The notes under the pieces are model-generated. The model was given only the letters and a program-made list of their open reading frames with translations, was not told where the DNA came from and searched no databases. A stretch of 64,000 bases of DNA from the NCBI RefSeq assembly GCF_024756235.1, contig NZ_JANUGY010000003.1, positions 310,001-374,000 on the forward strand. Direction: 5' to 3'. The stretch comes from Massilia kyonggiensis (GTDB lineage Bacteria; Pseudomonadota; Gammaproteobacteria; Burkholderiales; Burkholderiaceae_D). The position numbers and the translations under genes are program-made. This document shows positions 25,180 through 32,971 of this stretch, one piece after another (position 1 is the stretch's first letter; the number at the start of each line of letters is the position of its first letter).

Positions 25180-25646
25180 CCGTTGCGTTCCCAGCGAAGA
25201 ATATAACTTTTCAACAGGTCGAGCTCAGCGACAGGGAAGTCATGCGTGGCCCATCGTTCCTTGTAGCCTGCCAATCCATGCTGCTTATGTACTTCTTCAG
25301 CCGCAGCATATACTGCCTCGCCGAACTCAAGGGGTGGGCATGAGAACGTCATCAACAACGTACCCTCAACGTCTGGCCGATTGCCCCACAGCTCCCGGAA
25401 CTCGAGCATGTCGACTCGGACAACGCCATTGTCGGTCATGACAATCGCCCAGCGATACTCGCCTGGCTCCTCGTCGAAACCGACAGAGACACTTTGTGCC
25501 CCAGCCAGGACGGCAACGCCAGCCAACACGAGCTTTCCGAGAGCATCGGAGAGATACGAGGCCGACACTTCGCACTTGCGGCCATCTGCATGAATGGTGC
25601 ATTCTGCCCAACCGGAGCCCTTAAGCCGATAGTCAATCTTGAGCAT
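25176..25646 (-). CDS. Unknown protein, partner of the DUF2199 gene
   Basis: 156 residues from the ATG at 25646 (AAGGA upstream). No signal peptide or membrane segment is present. The sequence reads as a small alpha/beta domain (KIDYRLKGSGWAECTIHADG, EEPGEYRWAIVMTDN, VEGTLLMTFSCPPLEFGEAVYAAAEEV). I do not recognise a family. The start overlaps the end of the DUF2199 gene by 14 nt, so the two are co-translated. Small soluble pairs like this are common among orphan immunity proteins, but that is only a guess. Confidence 0.65.
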   Translation of the reverse strand: MLKIDYRLKGSGWAECTIHADGRKCEVSASYLSDALGKLVLAGVAVLAGAQSVSVGFDEEPGEYRWAIVMTDNGVVRVDMLEFRELWGNRPDVEGTLLMTFSCPPLEFGEAVYAAAEEVHKQHGLAGYKERWATHDFPVAELDLLKSYILRWERNG

Positions 25647-26169
25647 CGGTTCCTTCTTCTGCCGGGTGGTCGCCATGCACGACAAGCGCATACAGCTCGG
25701 CGACACGCTGAACGGAGATACCCTCGCGCTGCTCTACCGCCAACGGGTGGTCGGTCGGCTCCAGCTCGATGAGCGGCCGGATGAAGCCGTCCCTGAGATG
25801 AACGCGGGTCTTCAGGTTGACCGTGTCAGGATACGGGCTGAGCGCCGCATTGAGCCAGCCGAAGAAGGGGCCGATATGCGACCGCTTCTCGGACTCATAG
25901 GACGCCACCCATTGTGTGAAGCTTTGCTCACTGAGCGAGACCCAGACGCCCCAGGAGAAAGGTTCCGGCTCGCCGTGGACTGGAATCTCCAGACAACCGC
26001 GGACGAAGTAGTACGTGTCGTCGAGGATGCAGGCGTCCGACTCGAGCTGGCAGCGTGTGTCGCGTTCGGTTTCCGGCACTGCGTAGTAGCTCAGCGGGGC
26101 GGCCGCGTCGAGTGCGGGCATGCCTTGGTGGGTTTGGCCGCAGGAGGTGCAATGGAACTCGAATGACAT
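25633..26169 (-). CDS. DUF2199 domain-containing protein
   Basis: 178 residues. The N-terminal FHCTSCGQTHQGMPAL is the usual zinc-ribbon-like start of DUF2199, followed by APLSYYAVPETERDTRCQLESDACILDDTYYFVRGCLEIPV and a WGVWVSLSE segment, both typical. The function of the family is unknown. A short partner gene overlaps its end. The lower GC and position left of the tRNA-Ser island mark it as accessory. Confidence 0.85.
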   Translation of the reverse strand: MSFEFHCTSCGQTHQGMPALDAAAPLSYYAVPETERDTRCQLESDACILDDTYYFVRGCLEIPVHGEPEPFSWGVWVSLSEQSFTQWVASYESEKRSHIGPFFGWLNAALSPYPDTVNLKTRVHLRDGFIRPLIELEPTDHPLAVEQREGISVQRVAELYALVVHGDHPAEEGTDAQD

Positions 26170-26268
26170 TGGTCGTGGTCTCCTGTTGGTTCGGTAGCTG
26201 CTGCGGCTTTCATGCTTTTGGGATGCGCCGTTGGCGCGCTGTCCGCTGCGCGGCCAGCAAACGGGCGA

Positions 26269-26350
26269 TTCGAAGAGGGCTGGGCTCGTAGGCCCAGCCC
26301 TTCGAATCTCACACGCGAGGCGCGCAGGCGCCTCGCTCGCTTCCGCCAGG
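26269..26350. repeat. Palindrome cluster containing an interrupted tRNA-Ser 3' end relic
   Basis: One hairpin (26269-26306) has outer arms TTCGAA/TTCGAA and inner GGGCTGGGC/GCCCAGCCC. A second (26315-26336) has arms GCGAGGCGC/GCGCCTCGC. Between and after them are TTCGAATCTCAC (26301-26312) and CGCTTCCGCCA (26338-26348), the T-loop/T-stem and acceptor end of the tRNA-Ser found at 45306-45395. They are split by a 25-nt insert that is the second hairpin. The copy is in plus orientation, opposite to the attL copy just to its right. Confidence 0.6.
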
Positions 26351-26400
26351 AAACAAAAAAACCGCCTTAGGGCGGTTTCTTTTGTTTCCTGGCGGAAGCG
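26338..26400. terminator. Bidirectional terminator-like palindrome beside attL
   Basis: AAACCGCC-TTAG-GGCGGTTT forms the core. Further pairing outside it (CGCTTCCGCCAGGAAACAAA against TTTGTTTCCTGGCGGAAGCG) makes a stem of about 29 bp. The minus strand has a T-run after the core. This looks like the original terminator of tRNA-Ser before the island separated them. Confidence 0.65.
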
Positions 26401-26403
26401 GTG
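26389..26403. repeat. attL of the tRNA-Ser island
   Basis: CTGGCGGAAGCGGTG is identical to 45305-45319, the 3' end of the intact tRNA-Ser gene, in the same orientation. Matching stops at both sides (preceding C versus T, following T versus A), as expected for an att core. Confidence 0.75.
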
Positions 26404-26595
26404 TCCGCCGTCTCCTCTATGAAAATACCGAGATATTCATCCGTACCCACACGACTACCCCCATGCCCGTTAAACGGACGCCCTTGCCTTGGTGGTAGAA
26501 GAACATCGAGCGAAAGGTCCTCGTGAGGCGCCTTGGGAGCTCCCTTTTGCTATTTGATCTCCCCAAAAGATACAGCTTCCCGAAATCTGAGCGGT

Positions 26596-26973
26596 TCAGC
26601 AAGTCGTCCCCGGCATGCTCTTGCCAGTGTGAACATTCAGCCCGACATAGCATGAGTACCCTTGGTCCTTGGTCCAAGTACACGCAAGGTCCCCTCTGTT
26701 CCGCTCGCGATAGTCGGGACCCGAGCTACAGGCGTGCTTCGCGTCCGGCCCGATCTGGTCAAAGAGCTCTTTGGCAAGTGGTCCGGTCAGCATGAGAGAC
26801 AATTTTCGATCTGCCTGCGTTGGCGCGGTCTTGTCCTCGATGCTGCCTCCGTACACGTAGTAGTCACCGTTGAGCGGCTTGGCCAGATACCGGCCCGTCT
26901 CCTTTGTGTCAGCAGCCTGCGCCGAGCAAAGAAGCGCACATGCGCCGGCAAACCATGCAAAGTGCACCTTCAT
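26596..26973 (-). CDS. Putative periplasmic immunity protein of the Hcp-associated effector
   Basis: 125 residues with a clear signal peptide (FAWFAGACALLCSAQAA, cleavage about 21). The mature part contains KPLNGDYYVYGGSIEDKTAP and Cys residues that may form disulfides (HACSSG, DLACTW, YSCYVG, GTTC). The start overlaps the effector stop by 4 nt (ATGA), as is usual for type VI effector-immunity pairs. A periplasmic location fits protection from a peptidoglycan hydrolase. The role is inferred from context; I do not recognise the family. Confidence 0.65.
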   Translation of the reverse strand: MKVHFAWFAGACALLCSAQAADTKETGRYLAKPLNGDYYVYGGSIEDKTAPTQADRKLSLMLTGPLAKELFDQIGPDAKHACSSGPDYRERNRGDLACTWTKDQGYSCYVGLNVHTGKSMPGTTC

Positions 26974-27494
26974 GGATGCTCCCGAATTTCAATATGCAGG
27001 TGATCGTTGTGGTCCCGAAAGGACCTGACGCGACCTGGGCCGCAGGCTTGCTGGACCTTGTCGTCGTTGAAGTAAATGAAGTTGGTGAACGGATGCTCAA
27101 GAAAAAGGCGAACAAGCTTGATCGTGGCGTCACGGTCATATACCTTCGGGTCGAAGCGTGAACAGCGTGCCTCTTGACCAACCATCTTGTCCTTGCGCAC
27201 CGGCCGAATGTCCATTTCGATGCCTTTCATGTGCGATGCATGGTCGTACCTGAGCCCGTTGGCGACGCTGATATTCCCGATGCCGAACTTGCGATCGTCG
27301 ATGGCCTGCCATGCGCGTTCGACCCAAAAGATCATGGAAAGTAAATTCGGATGGGCATATTGCGCGAGATGGCCAGTCCCGGGCACGCCACCGATGTTCC
27401 CGTACACGTAGTAACCCGCGTCCTCGGGCGCCTGCGGCAACATGAAATAACCGCGCCCGTCCTTTGGTTGAATTGGAACTCCAGTCCCAGCCAT
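26970..27494 (-). CDS. LAS-type peptidoglycan endopeptidase, putative type VI effector
   Basis: 174 residues without a signal peptide, so another route must export it. The zinc site of LAS metallopeptidases (MepA/VanX/lysostaphin type) is visible: HMKGIEMD (H-x6-D, about 93-100) and HNDHLHIEI (H-x-H, about 164-170). Such enzymes cut peptide cross-links in peptidoglycan. The gene lies 15 nt after the hcp stop with a strong GGGAGAGG, and its end overlaps the signal-peptide protein gene. An Hcp-delivered antibacterial effector is the simplest reading. Confidence 0.75.
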   Translation of the reverse strand: MAGTGVPIQPKDGRGYFMLPQAPEDAGYYVYGNIGGVPGTGHLAQYAHPNLLSMIFWVERAWQAIDDRKFGIGNISVANGLRYDHASHMKGIEMDIRPVRKDKMVGQEARCSRFDPKVYDRDATIKLVRLFLEHPFTNFIYFNDDKVQQACGPGRVRSFRDHNDHLHIEIREHP

Positions 27495-27509
27495 AGCTAG
27501 CCTCTCCCG

Positions 27510-28004
27510 TCATGCACAGCACTTCTTGGCCGCTAAGTCCCAGCCACCCGAGGTACTTCCAGAGCTACCCCCGCCAATTTTCTGCTGAGTATAGGTCCAC
27601 TTAACCTTAGAGAAGCACAGCCCGATCTCGTCCACGAGGAGGCCGCCGTCGCGCATCACCTGGTCCATGTGTGACAGCATCACGTTTTCCAGCTCGACCT
27701 GGTAGTACTTCACCGGCTTGCCTTCACCGTCGGCCCGCATAAATTCCAGCTTGGCCTTCGGAATCGTCTTGCCCATAGCGCAGTGCTGCATCAGGACTGG
27801 TGATGCGAGATCAGCGACTTTGGAAAGGGACAGAGTACGGTGTTCACTGTGCCCAGCAGTGTGCCCGCCTGCGGTTGATACGCTGGTGCTTCTGGGCTGC
27901 GTCACGCCCCAGTGGCATGAGACGATCTCGATCCAACCTTGATGTGCCGAGTCCGCCGATTCACCCTTAATGCCATCGATTTGCAGGTATGCGTCAGTTG
28001 CCAT
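27510..28004 (-). CDS. hcp: Type VI secretion system tube protein Hcp
   Basis: 164 residues. MATDAYLQIDGIKGESADSAHQGWIEIVSCHWGV is the classic Hcp opening, and SPVLMQHCAMGKTIPKAKLEFMRADGEGKPVKYYQVELENVMLS plus the ending GGWDLAAKK complete the family. Hcp hexamers stack into the T6SS inner tube and carry small effectors in their lumen. A good GGAG site precedes the ATG. No other T6SS core gene is nearby; the apparatus must be encoded elsewhere. Confidence 0.93.
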   Translation of the reverse strand: MATDAYLQIDGIKGESADSAHQGWIEIVSCHWGVTQPRSTSVSTAGGHTAGHSEHRTLSLSKVADLASPVLMQHCAMGKTIPKAKLEFMRADGEGKPVKYYQVELENVMLSHMDQVMRDGGLLVDEIGLCFSKVKWTYTQQKIGGGSSGSTSGGWDLAAKKCCA

Positions 28005-28275
28005 ATGTCGTCTCCAGGAAGATTTGCATCGGCCATTCTTCCCTAGGTGGCACCGCTAACGGTTGGGCCTTCGCAACTGATCGAGCTGAGCGAGGTTTGG
28101 TCTTGAGCGGCTACAAGTGAAGGCGGGGCAACGCTCACTGAGCGTAGGGCGCTGGAAAGGGGTTGCCTGATCCTGCCACCAGCGACAGTTAGGGATCACC
28201 TAAGTCGTCAGCCATAACTAGGGATTGACCGGCCATGCACAATTTGAAGGACGCGCTCCGTCACGTACGACACTG

Positions 28276-28593
28276 TTAAGGGCCGAGCGACGTGCGCAGC
28301 ACGCTGAGGATTCGGTTCGTTACGTCAGCCTTTTCGCTCATTGGGACACGGTGGAGTTGGAGCAGAATGGACGCCGCATCATCGTCCTTGCAGTAGAAGT
28401 AGCATTCGGGAACATCAAGGGCTTCCGCGATGCGCTCCACCATTGAATAGTCCGGCTCATGCTTTCCGCGCTCGTACTGGTTCATACGCGCGCTCGATGA
28501 CATCTCGTCGATTCCAGCTAACACCCCCAACTTCTCCTGCGACAGCCCGGCCGCACGCCGCGCTTCTTTAAGCCGCTTGCTGAATACAGACAT
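28276..28593 (-). CDS. XRE-family helix-turn-helix regulator
   Basis: 105 residues. SKRLKEARRAAGLSQEKLGVLAGI...NQYERGKHEPDYSMVERIAEALDVPECYFYCKDD is a typical Cro/CI-type DNA-binding domain (about 5-70), followed by a short helical tail. It could control the adjacent hcp module or the neighbouring small genes. The 270 nt between it and hcp carry no visible gene. Confidence 0.85.
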   Translation of the reverse strand: MSVFSKRLKEARRAAGLSQEKLGVLAGIDEMSSSARMNQYERGKHEPDYSMVERIAEALDVPECYFYCKDDDAASILLQLHRVPMSEKADVTNRILSVLRTSLGP

Positions 28594-28710
28594 TCAGAGC
28601 CCCTAAAGGCTAAGATATTCTGAGTATTTCGTTGACGTCACACTAAGGTTTCCTTAGTATCAACCGTAGCCGCTATGCCCGCCTAGCGCAAAACTATGGA
28701 AGAACCATCA

Positions 28711-28980
28711 ATGAAATACGGCACGTTTGTACTCATCAGCCTGCTTGCTGGCTGCGCTTCAACTACCGGAATCGTCCCAACCGGAAAGGACACTTTTATG
28801 ATTTCCCGCGAGGACAACGGCCCCACCGCCTCGTTGGGGGCGATCAAGGCATCCACCTTCAAAGAGGCTGGAGCATATTGCGCGGCACAAAGCAAGAACG
28901 TCAAGGCGATCAGTGAAACCGATATCCCGCGTTCGTTTGGTCAGTTCCCGCAGACCACTCTGCATTTCACTTGCAATTGA
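28711..28980 (+). CDS. Small lipoprotein, unknown
   Basis: 89 residues beginning at the ATG 28711. The signal peptide ends in the lipobox LLAGC (Cys about 15). The mature part (TFMISREDNGPTASLGAIKASTFKEAGAYCAAQSKNVKAIS...FTCN) resembles the many short proteobacterial lipoproteins with two Cys. The function is unknown. It diverges from the XRE gene. Confidence 0.7.
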   Translation: MKYGTFVLISLLAGCASTTGIVPTGKDTFMISREDNGPTASLGAIKASTFKEAGAYCAAQSKNVKAISETDIPRSFGQFPQTTLHFTCN

Positions 28981-29026
28981 TCCGATTACTGTCAGCGCTC
29001 GCCGTTTGCCGCTGAAAGACTCATCT

Positions 29027-29884
29027 ATGAATCCGAAACTTAGCCCGATCAGAACCGCTTTCCTGCAGTTGATAATGGCCAGATATGGCCCGTGGTATCT
29101 GCTGCGCGGGCAGTCTGGCAAATGGCACACGTGCTGGTGGCATGTTCCGCACGATGAGAAGGCAATGGAGTCGTTCATCTTCAACGACGATAGCCTTGAC
29201 GAAGACTGCTTCCCAACGAGACGTGAAGCACTGAAAGAAATTCTGAGGTCACTCGACAGCGAAATCGGAGCTGGAGGCGCCGGCTACATCACGGCACGAC
29301 AACGGGTCAGAGATAGTCTGATCTCGAACACGAACGAACATGATGCAGGCGTGGCGCAAAACGAGTTCTTGGGCACGCCAGACGAAGCAGCGCTCATCGA
29401 AGAATGGATTCGCTCAGATCAGCGCGAAGCCGCGGAGTATCTTGCTGCAGCTAAGCGACGCGCGACCTTTGAAGCCGCTTGCACCGAGCAGGAACGACGC
29501 GAACGAGTCTTTGAGGAGATCGTCCGGGTTTTCGGTGCTAGAGCCATCGAAGAGATCAATGCCGCCATCGAAGACGCGTGGCTGACTGGACAGCCGAAGA
29601 TTAGCCGCACGGTCGATGGGCTCAAGAGAGACGAGACGATGCCTATGCCGCAATTAGCCGTAATCTCGGGGGCCGTCGTATTTTGTAGCTCAAGTCGAGC
29701 CACTCCTATCCCCGTGAGGACGCCACTGTCTAAGCGTGATGCCATGAACGGGTACGTGCCTCACTGGAAGCACTCTACGTGGCTCGGTATCGTGATCCCA
29801 GCACTTGTCCGAATCATCGACAGACTGGAACGGGAGGCCCAAGCCAGTCCACCTAACGGCACGAAAAATCCAGAGCTATCATAG
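29027..29884 (+). CDS. Unknown cytoplasmic protein of the island
   Basis: 285 residues from the ATG at 29027. The N-terminal part is Trp/His-rich (RYGPWYLLRGQSGKWHTCWWHVPHD). The middle is a charged helical region, probably coiled coil (about 120-200, KRRATFEAACTEQERRERVFEEIVRVFGARAIEEINAA). The end is IPALVRIIDRLEREAQ. No known domain is recognised. The next gene starts 5 nt after its stop, so the two form a transcription unit. A defence or cargo role is possible only by location. Confidence 0.6.
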   Translation: MNPKLSPIRTAFLQLIMARYGPWYLLRGQSGKWHTCWWHVPHDEKAMESFIFNDDSLDEDCFPTRREALKEILRSLDSEIGAGGAGYITARQRVRDSLISNTNEHDAGVAQNEFLGTPDEAALIEEWIRSDQREAAEYLAAAKRRATFEAACTEQERRERVFEEIVRVFGARAIEEINAAIEDAWLTGQPKISRTVDGLKRDETMPMPQLAVISGAVVFCSSSRATPIPVRTPLSKRDAMNGYVPHWKHSTWLGIVIPALVRIIDRLEREAQASPPNGTKNPELS

Positions 29885-29888
29885 CTTC

Positions 29889-30638
29889 ATGACCCGACTT
29901 TCTCGCCCTACCCTCTACCAATGCCCGGCTTGCGCCGGCTATTTCACGCGCCCCGTACTGACTTTTCTGCATTTTCACGATGACGTCCCTAAATGGACAG
30001 ACGGCATGAACGGGCAGTGGTGGGCAGGAATTGGGGCACCAGTTGGGCGATGCCCTAGCTGCTTAGGAATTGTCTGGATTGACGATGCTACCCAAATTAT
30101 GCCTGCTCCTAGCAAACCACGCCCAGTTGGCGCCGTCGCCCGGCTATGGCATCGACTGACCGGCGATAGACAGGGACGGCTGCAGGGCGAGCGAAACTGG
30201 CTTTCGCTACCACGAGAGATTAAGGACGCCGGCCATATCAAAGGTCTACAAGGCGCTCAAGATTTTTGGGAGGCCTTGGCAAAACTGGTACCCGACGATC
30301 TGGATCGTGAGACCTATGTACGGCGGCGGCTGTGGTGGGCTTCTAATGACCATCAACGGCTGAGCGAACACAGCAGCGCGGTTTCGGCTGAACATGTAAT
30401 GCCTGTAGCCAAGGCTCAGGCAAATATGCATCGCCTCCTGGAACTGATTGAGCGCGATCCGAAGCAACAAGTCGAACGCGGCGAACTGTTGCGCCAGCTG
30501 GGAAGATTTGACGACGCTATAGCCGTGTTGACTGCGATACTACCCGACGGTCACAGCGAGGTGCATGCCAGCAAGATCGAAAGGCTTGCTCGACGCCGCG
30601 ATAATAAGCTGCAAATCCTAAATGGTACCGTTTGGTAA
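29889..30638 (+). CDS. Zinc-ribbon-like protein with TPR-like C-terminus, unknown
   Basis: 249 residues. The N-terminal CPACAGYF (about 11) and CPSCLGIVW (about 55) make a zinc-ribbon pair. The C-terminal half is helical, with KAQANMHRLLELIERDPKQQVERGELLRQLGRFDDAIAVLTAIL, a TPR-like repeat. It follows the previous gene by 4 nt. Short CxxC/TPR proteins of this type are found scattered in mobile DNA, with unknown roles. Confidence 0.65.
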   Translation: MTRLSRPTLYQCPACAGYFTRPVLTFLHFHDDVPKWTDGMNGQWWAGIGAPVGRCPSCLGIVWIDDATQIMPAPSKPRPVGAVARLWHRLTGDRQGRLQGERNWLSLPREIKDAGHIKGLQGAQDFWEALAKLVPDDLDRETYVRRRLWWASNDHQRLSEHSSAVSAEHVMPVAKAQANMHRLLELIERDPKQQVERGELLRQLGRFDDAIAVLTAILPDGHSEVHASKIERLARRRDNKLQILNGTVW

Positions 30639-30646
30639 CGCGCCCT

Positions 30647-30889
30647 CTACCCTAAGCGGTCGGGCAGCAGGTCAATCTTAGCTTCGATGCGTTCAAGGCG
30701 GGTAAGAATCGAAGTAAGTTTTTCGTACATATTTGCGACCGCACGCTCCCTCCCCTCATGCATCGGACCAGCGTCTGTTCGCGTTGGTGCATCAGGTGAC
30801 GTGGCACTCGTCTTTGCCCGCCTATTCAAGTACAGGCCAGCCACAACGGCACGGATTGCCCAAGTTGACAATAAAAGTAGAATCTTCAC
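30647..30889 (-). CDS. Small membrane-anchored protein, GTG start, doubtful
   Basis: 80 residues from a GTG at 30889. A hydrophobic N-terminal segment (ILLLLSTWAIRAVVAGLYL) is followed by a polar linker and a short coiled coil (ANMYEKLTSILTRLERIEAKIDLL). No ribosome binding site is visible. The coiled-coil end is protein-like, which is why it is listed. Confidence 0.4.
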   Translation of the reverse strand: MKILLLLSTWAIRAVVAGLYLNRRAKTSATSPDAPTRTDAGPMHEGRERAVANMYEKLTSILTRLERIEAKIDLLPDRLG

Positions 30890-31188
30890 GGTTAGCTAAG
30901 CGTTTTTTCGGCCTCCTATTTTCGGATACTGCACAAGATTCGACCTAAAAGCGTTCATTTACAGCCGAAAAAAAATTTTTAACTTTTTTATAGCGCGTGA
31001 ATTTTGAGGGCTAGGCCGACCACTGCAAATGCAAGGGGGGGTAGGTTTTGCCCTCCCCCCCTCGACATTTTTGTTGATCATAAGTAAAGCTTGAGTGAAA
31101 ATCTTTAACCACCTAGCTTTACTGGTGCACGCGACCGTCCTAAGACACTTGGAGACGGAATCGACGATGTATAAATCCTGGATCTCAC
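30890..31188. other. AT-rich intergenic stretch before the SNIPE-like gene
   Basis: No gene is supported. A run of seven G and a run of C flank TAGGTTTTGCCCT at 31036-31062, giving a possible hairpin. Long A and T tracts lie at 30966-30990. These may include the promoter of the 31189 gene, but no clear -35/-10 pair was assigned. Confidence 0.5.
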
Positions 31189-32874
31189 ATGAGCGTAACC
31201 TTACTGATAGTGTGTCTTATCTTAGTCGGCTTGATTATTTTCCAGCGTCAGAGCTGGATTGGCCGGCTCAAAACAGTAGAAGCGGAGTACGCCCGGCAGA
31301 AAAACGAGCACGACACGTTGCTGCAAAAGGCTCGCGATGAGTTCCAAGCCACCAATGAAGCGCTACAGACGGAGCTGAAGACCCTCGAACCCTTCGCGCA
31401 AGTAAGGGACGCTGCCCGCAAGGCTCAGGAACTGCGTATGCAGGCGTCGGAGTTTTTTGCCAACGCTAAGGCAGATGCACAGCGCATACTACAGGAGGCA
31501 AAAGAGAGCGCCGACGCCGTTATTGCGGCAGCCAAGGCAGAGGCGTCGAGTCTCAAGAGCGCAAACGAAGCTACGGTCCAGGCACGGCGACAAGAAGCAG
31601 ATAACCTCGTTAAGAATGCCGGGCGTCAGGCGGACGACATTATTCGTGCCGCGAAGACGCGCGCAGAGGAGATCGCGGGTGACGCGTACAAAGCGCTCAA
31701 TGACGCGGACGCGCTTAAACAGCTTGCTGCAGCCATGCGCAATGTTGTAGATGGGTATGGCGACCGGTACCTAAAGCCAACAACCAGTCTCATTGATGAC
31801 CTCGCCGATGAGTATGGCCACGAGGATGCTGGCCGGCAGCTTCGCATCGCTCGCGAACGCAGCAAGAGGATGGTTGAAAATCACGAAGCGGCGACATGTG
31901 ATTATGCTGAGGCATCGCGCCGCGAGACAGCAATTCGTTTTGTGATCGACGCATTCAACGGCCGGGTCGACTCGATCCTGTCGCGGGTTAAATCTGACAA
32001 CTTCGGCGTTTTAGAACAGCAAACCCGCGATGCGTACGCGCTGGTCAACCACAATGGCACCGCGTTTCGTAACGCACGTATTCAAGAGAAATACCTTACC
32101 GCGCGATTGGACGAACTGCGTTATGCAGCCATGGCCCATGCTCTGCGTGAGCGCGACAAAGAAGAACAGCGCCAAATTCGTGAGCAGATGCGCGAAGAGG
32201 AGAAGGCGCGTAAGGAAATCGAAAAAGCACTGAAAGATGCGGCCAAAGAGGAAGAAGCCATCCAGAAAGCGATGGCACGTGTCCAAGCACAGGTCGAAAA
32301 AGCGAACGACGAACAACGAGCTGCGTTCGAGGCCCAGCTCTCAGAACTACGCACGAAGCTTGCCGAAGCCGAATCGCGCGGCCAACGCGCGCTCTCGATG
32401 GCACAGCAAACGAAAGCTGGGCACGTATACGTCATTTCCAACATCGGTAGCTTCGGAGAGCACGTGTATAAGCTCGGGATGACTCGACGCTTGGAACCGC
32501 TCGATCGAGTCAAAGAGCTCGGCGACGCAAGCGTTCCTTTTTCGTTCGACGTACACGCTATGATCTGGTCAGAAGACGCTCCGCGTTTGGAGAGCCAACT
32601 TCATAAAGTTTTCGTCCGCAACCAGGTCAATAAAGTGAACCCACGAAAAGAGTTCTTCCGCGTGCCTCTTTCGGATATTCGCACCTATCTGGATCAGCAA
32701 GGGGTCAATGTCAGCTGGACAATGGCTGCCGCTGCGGCCGAATACCGAGAAAGTCTTGAGCTCGAAAAACGGTTGATTGAGGACTCCGTGGCGGCGGATC
32801 AGTGGGTTACTCACCAGATAGAGGCAGCCGACGCACAACAACTGAGCCTAGTTGATGCCGAGTCCGCTGAATGA
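31189..32874 (+). CDS. Membrane-anchored DUF4041/GIY-YIG nuclease, SNIPE-like anti-phage protein
   Basis: 561 residues. Residues 2-20 form one membrane span (TLLIVCLILVGLIIFQ). A long Ala/Glu/Lys coiled coil follows (about 25-175), then a region with the feel of DUF4041 (about 180-390), and a C-terminal T5orf172/GIY-YIG nuclease domain from about 411 (GHVYVISNIGSFGEHVYKLGMTRRLEP), with the later E-x-x-LH-x-x-F helix. The same order (membrane anchor, DUF4041, GIY-YIG) defines SNIPE, which cuts phage DNA as it enters the cell. Activity here is inferred from architecture. It is a single gene next to a recombinase in a defence-rich island. Confidence 0.78.
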   Translation: MSVTLLIVCLILVGLIIFQRQSWIGRLKTVEAEYARQKNEHDTLLQKARDEFQATNEALQTELKTLEPFAQVRDAARKAQELRMQASEFFANAKADAQRILQEAKESADAVIAAAKAEASSLKSANEATVQARRQEADNLVKNAGRQADDIIRAAKTRAEEIAGDAYKALNDADALKQLAAAMRNVVDGYGDRYLKPTTSLIDDLADEYGHEDAGRQLRIARERSKRMVENHEAATCDYAEASRRETAIRFVIDAFNGRVDSILSRVKSDNFGVLEQQTRDAYALVNHNGTAFRNARIQEKYLTARLDELRYAAMAHALRERDKEEQRQIREQMREEEKARKEIEKALKDAAKEEEAIQKAMARVQAQVEKANDEQRAAFEAQLSELRTKLAEAESRGQRALSMAQQTKAGHVYVISNIGSFGEHVYKLGMTRRLEPLDRVKELGDASVPFSFDVHAMIWSEDAPRLESQLHKVFVRNQVNKVNPRKEFFRVPLSDIRTYLDQQGVNVSWTMAAAAAEYRESLELEKRLIEDSVAADQWVTHQIEAADAQQLSLVDAESAE

Positions 32875-32971
32875 CGTTCGCAGGGAGTGCTTTGACGCCC
32901 CGCGAACCCTAGAATTTCTGTCCCCTGATGTGGCTGCCTCAGGGGTCTATGCTTGAACTATCGGCTCCAAC

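Noticed and set aside
26417-26683. An 88-residue minus-strand frame next to attL
   Set aside because: It overlaps the end of the better-supported immunity-like gene in another frame and has no ribosome binding site.
31036-31062. G-run/C-run hairpin as a terminator
   Set aside because: It has no T-run at the expected position and no gene ends directly before it.
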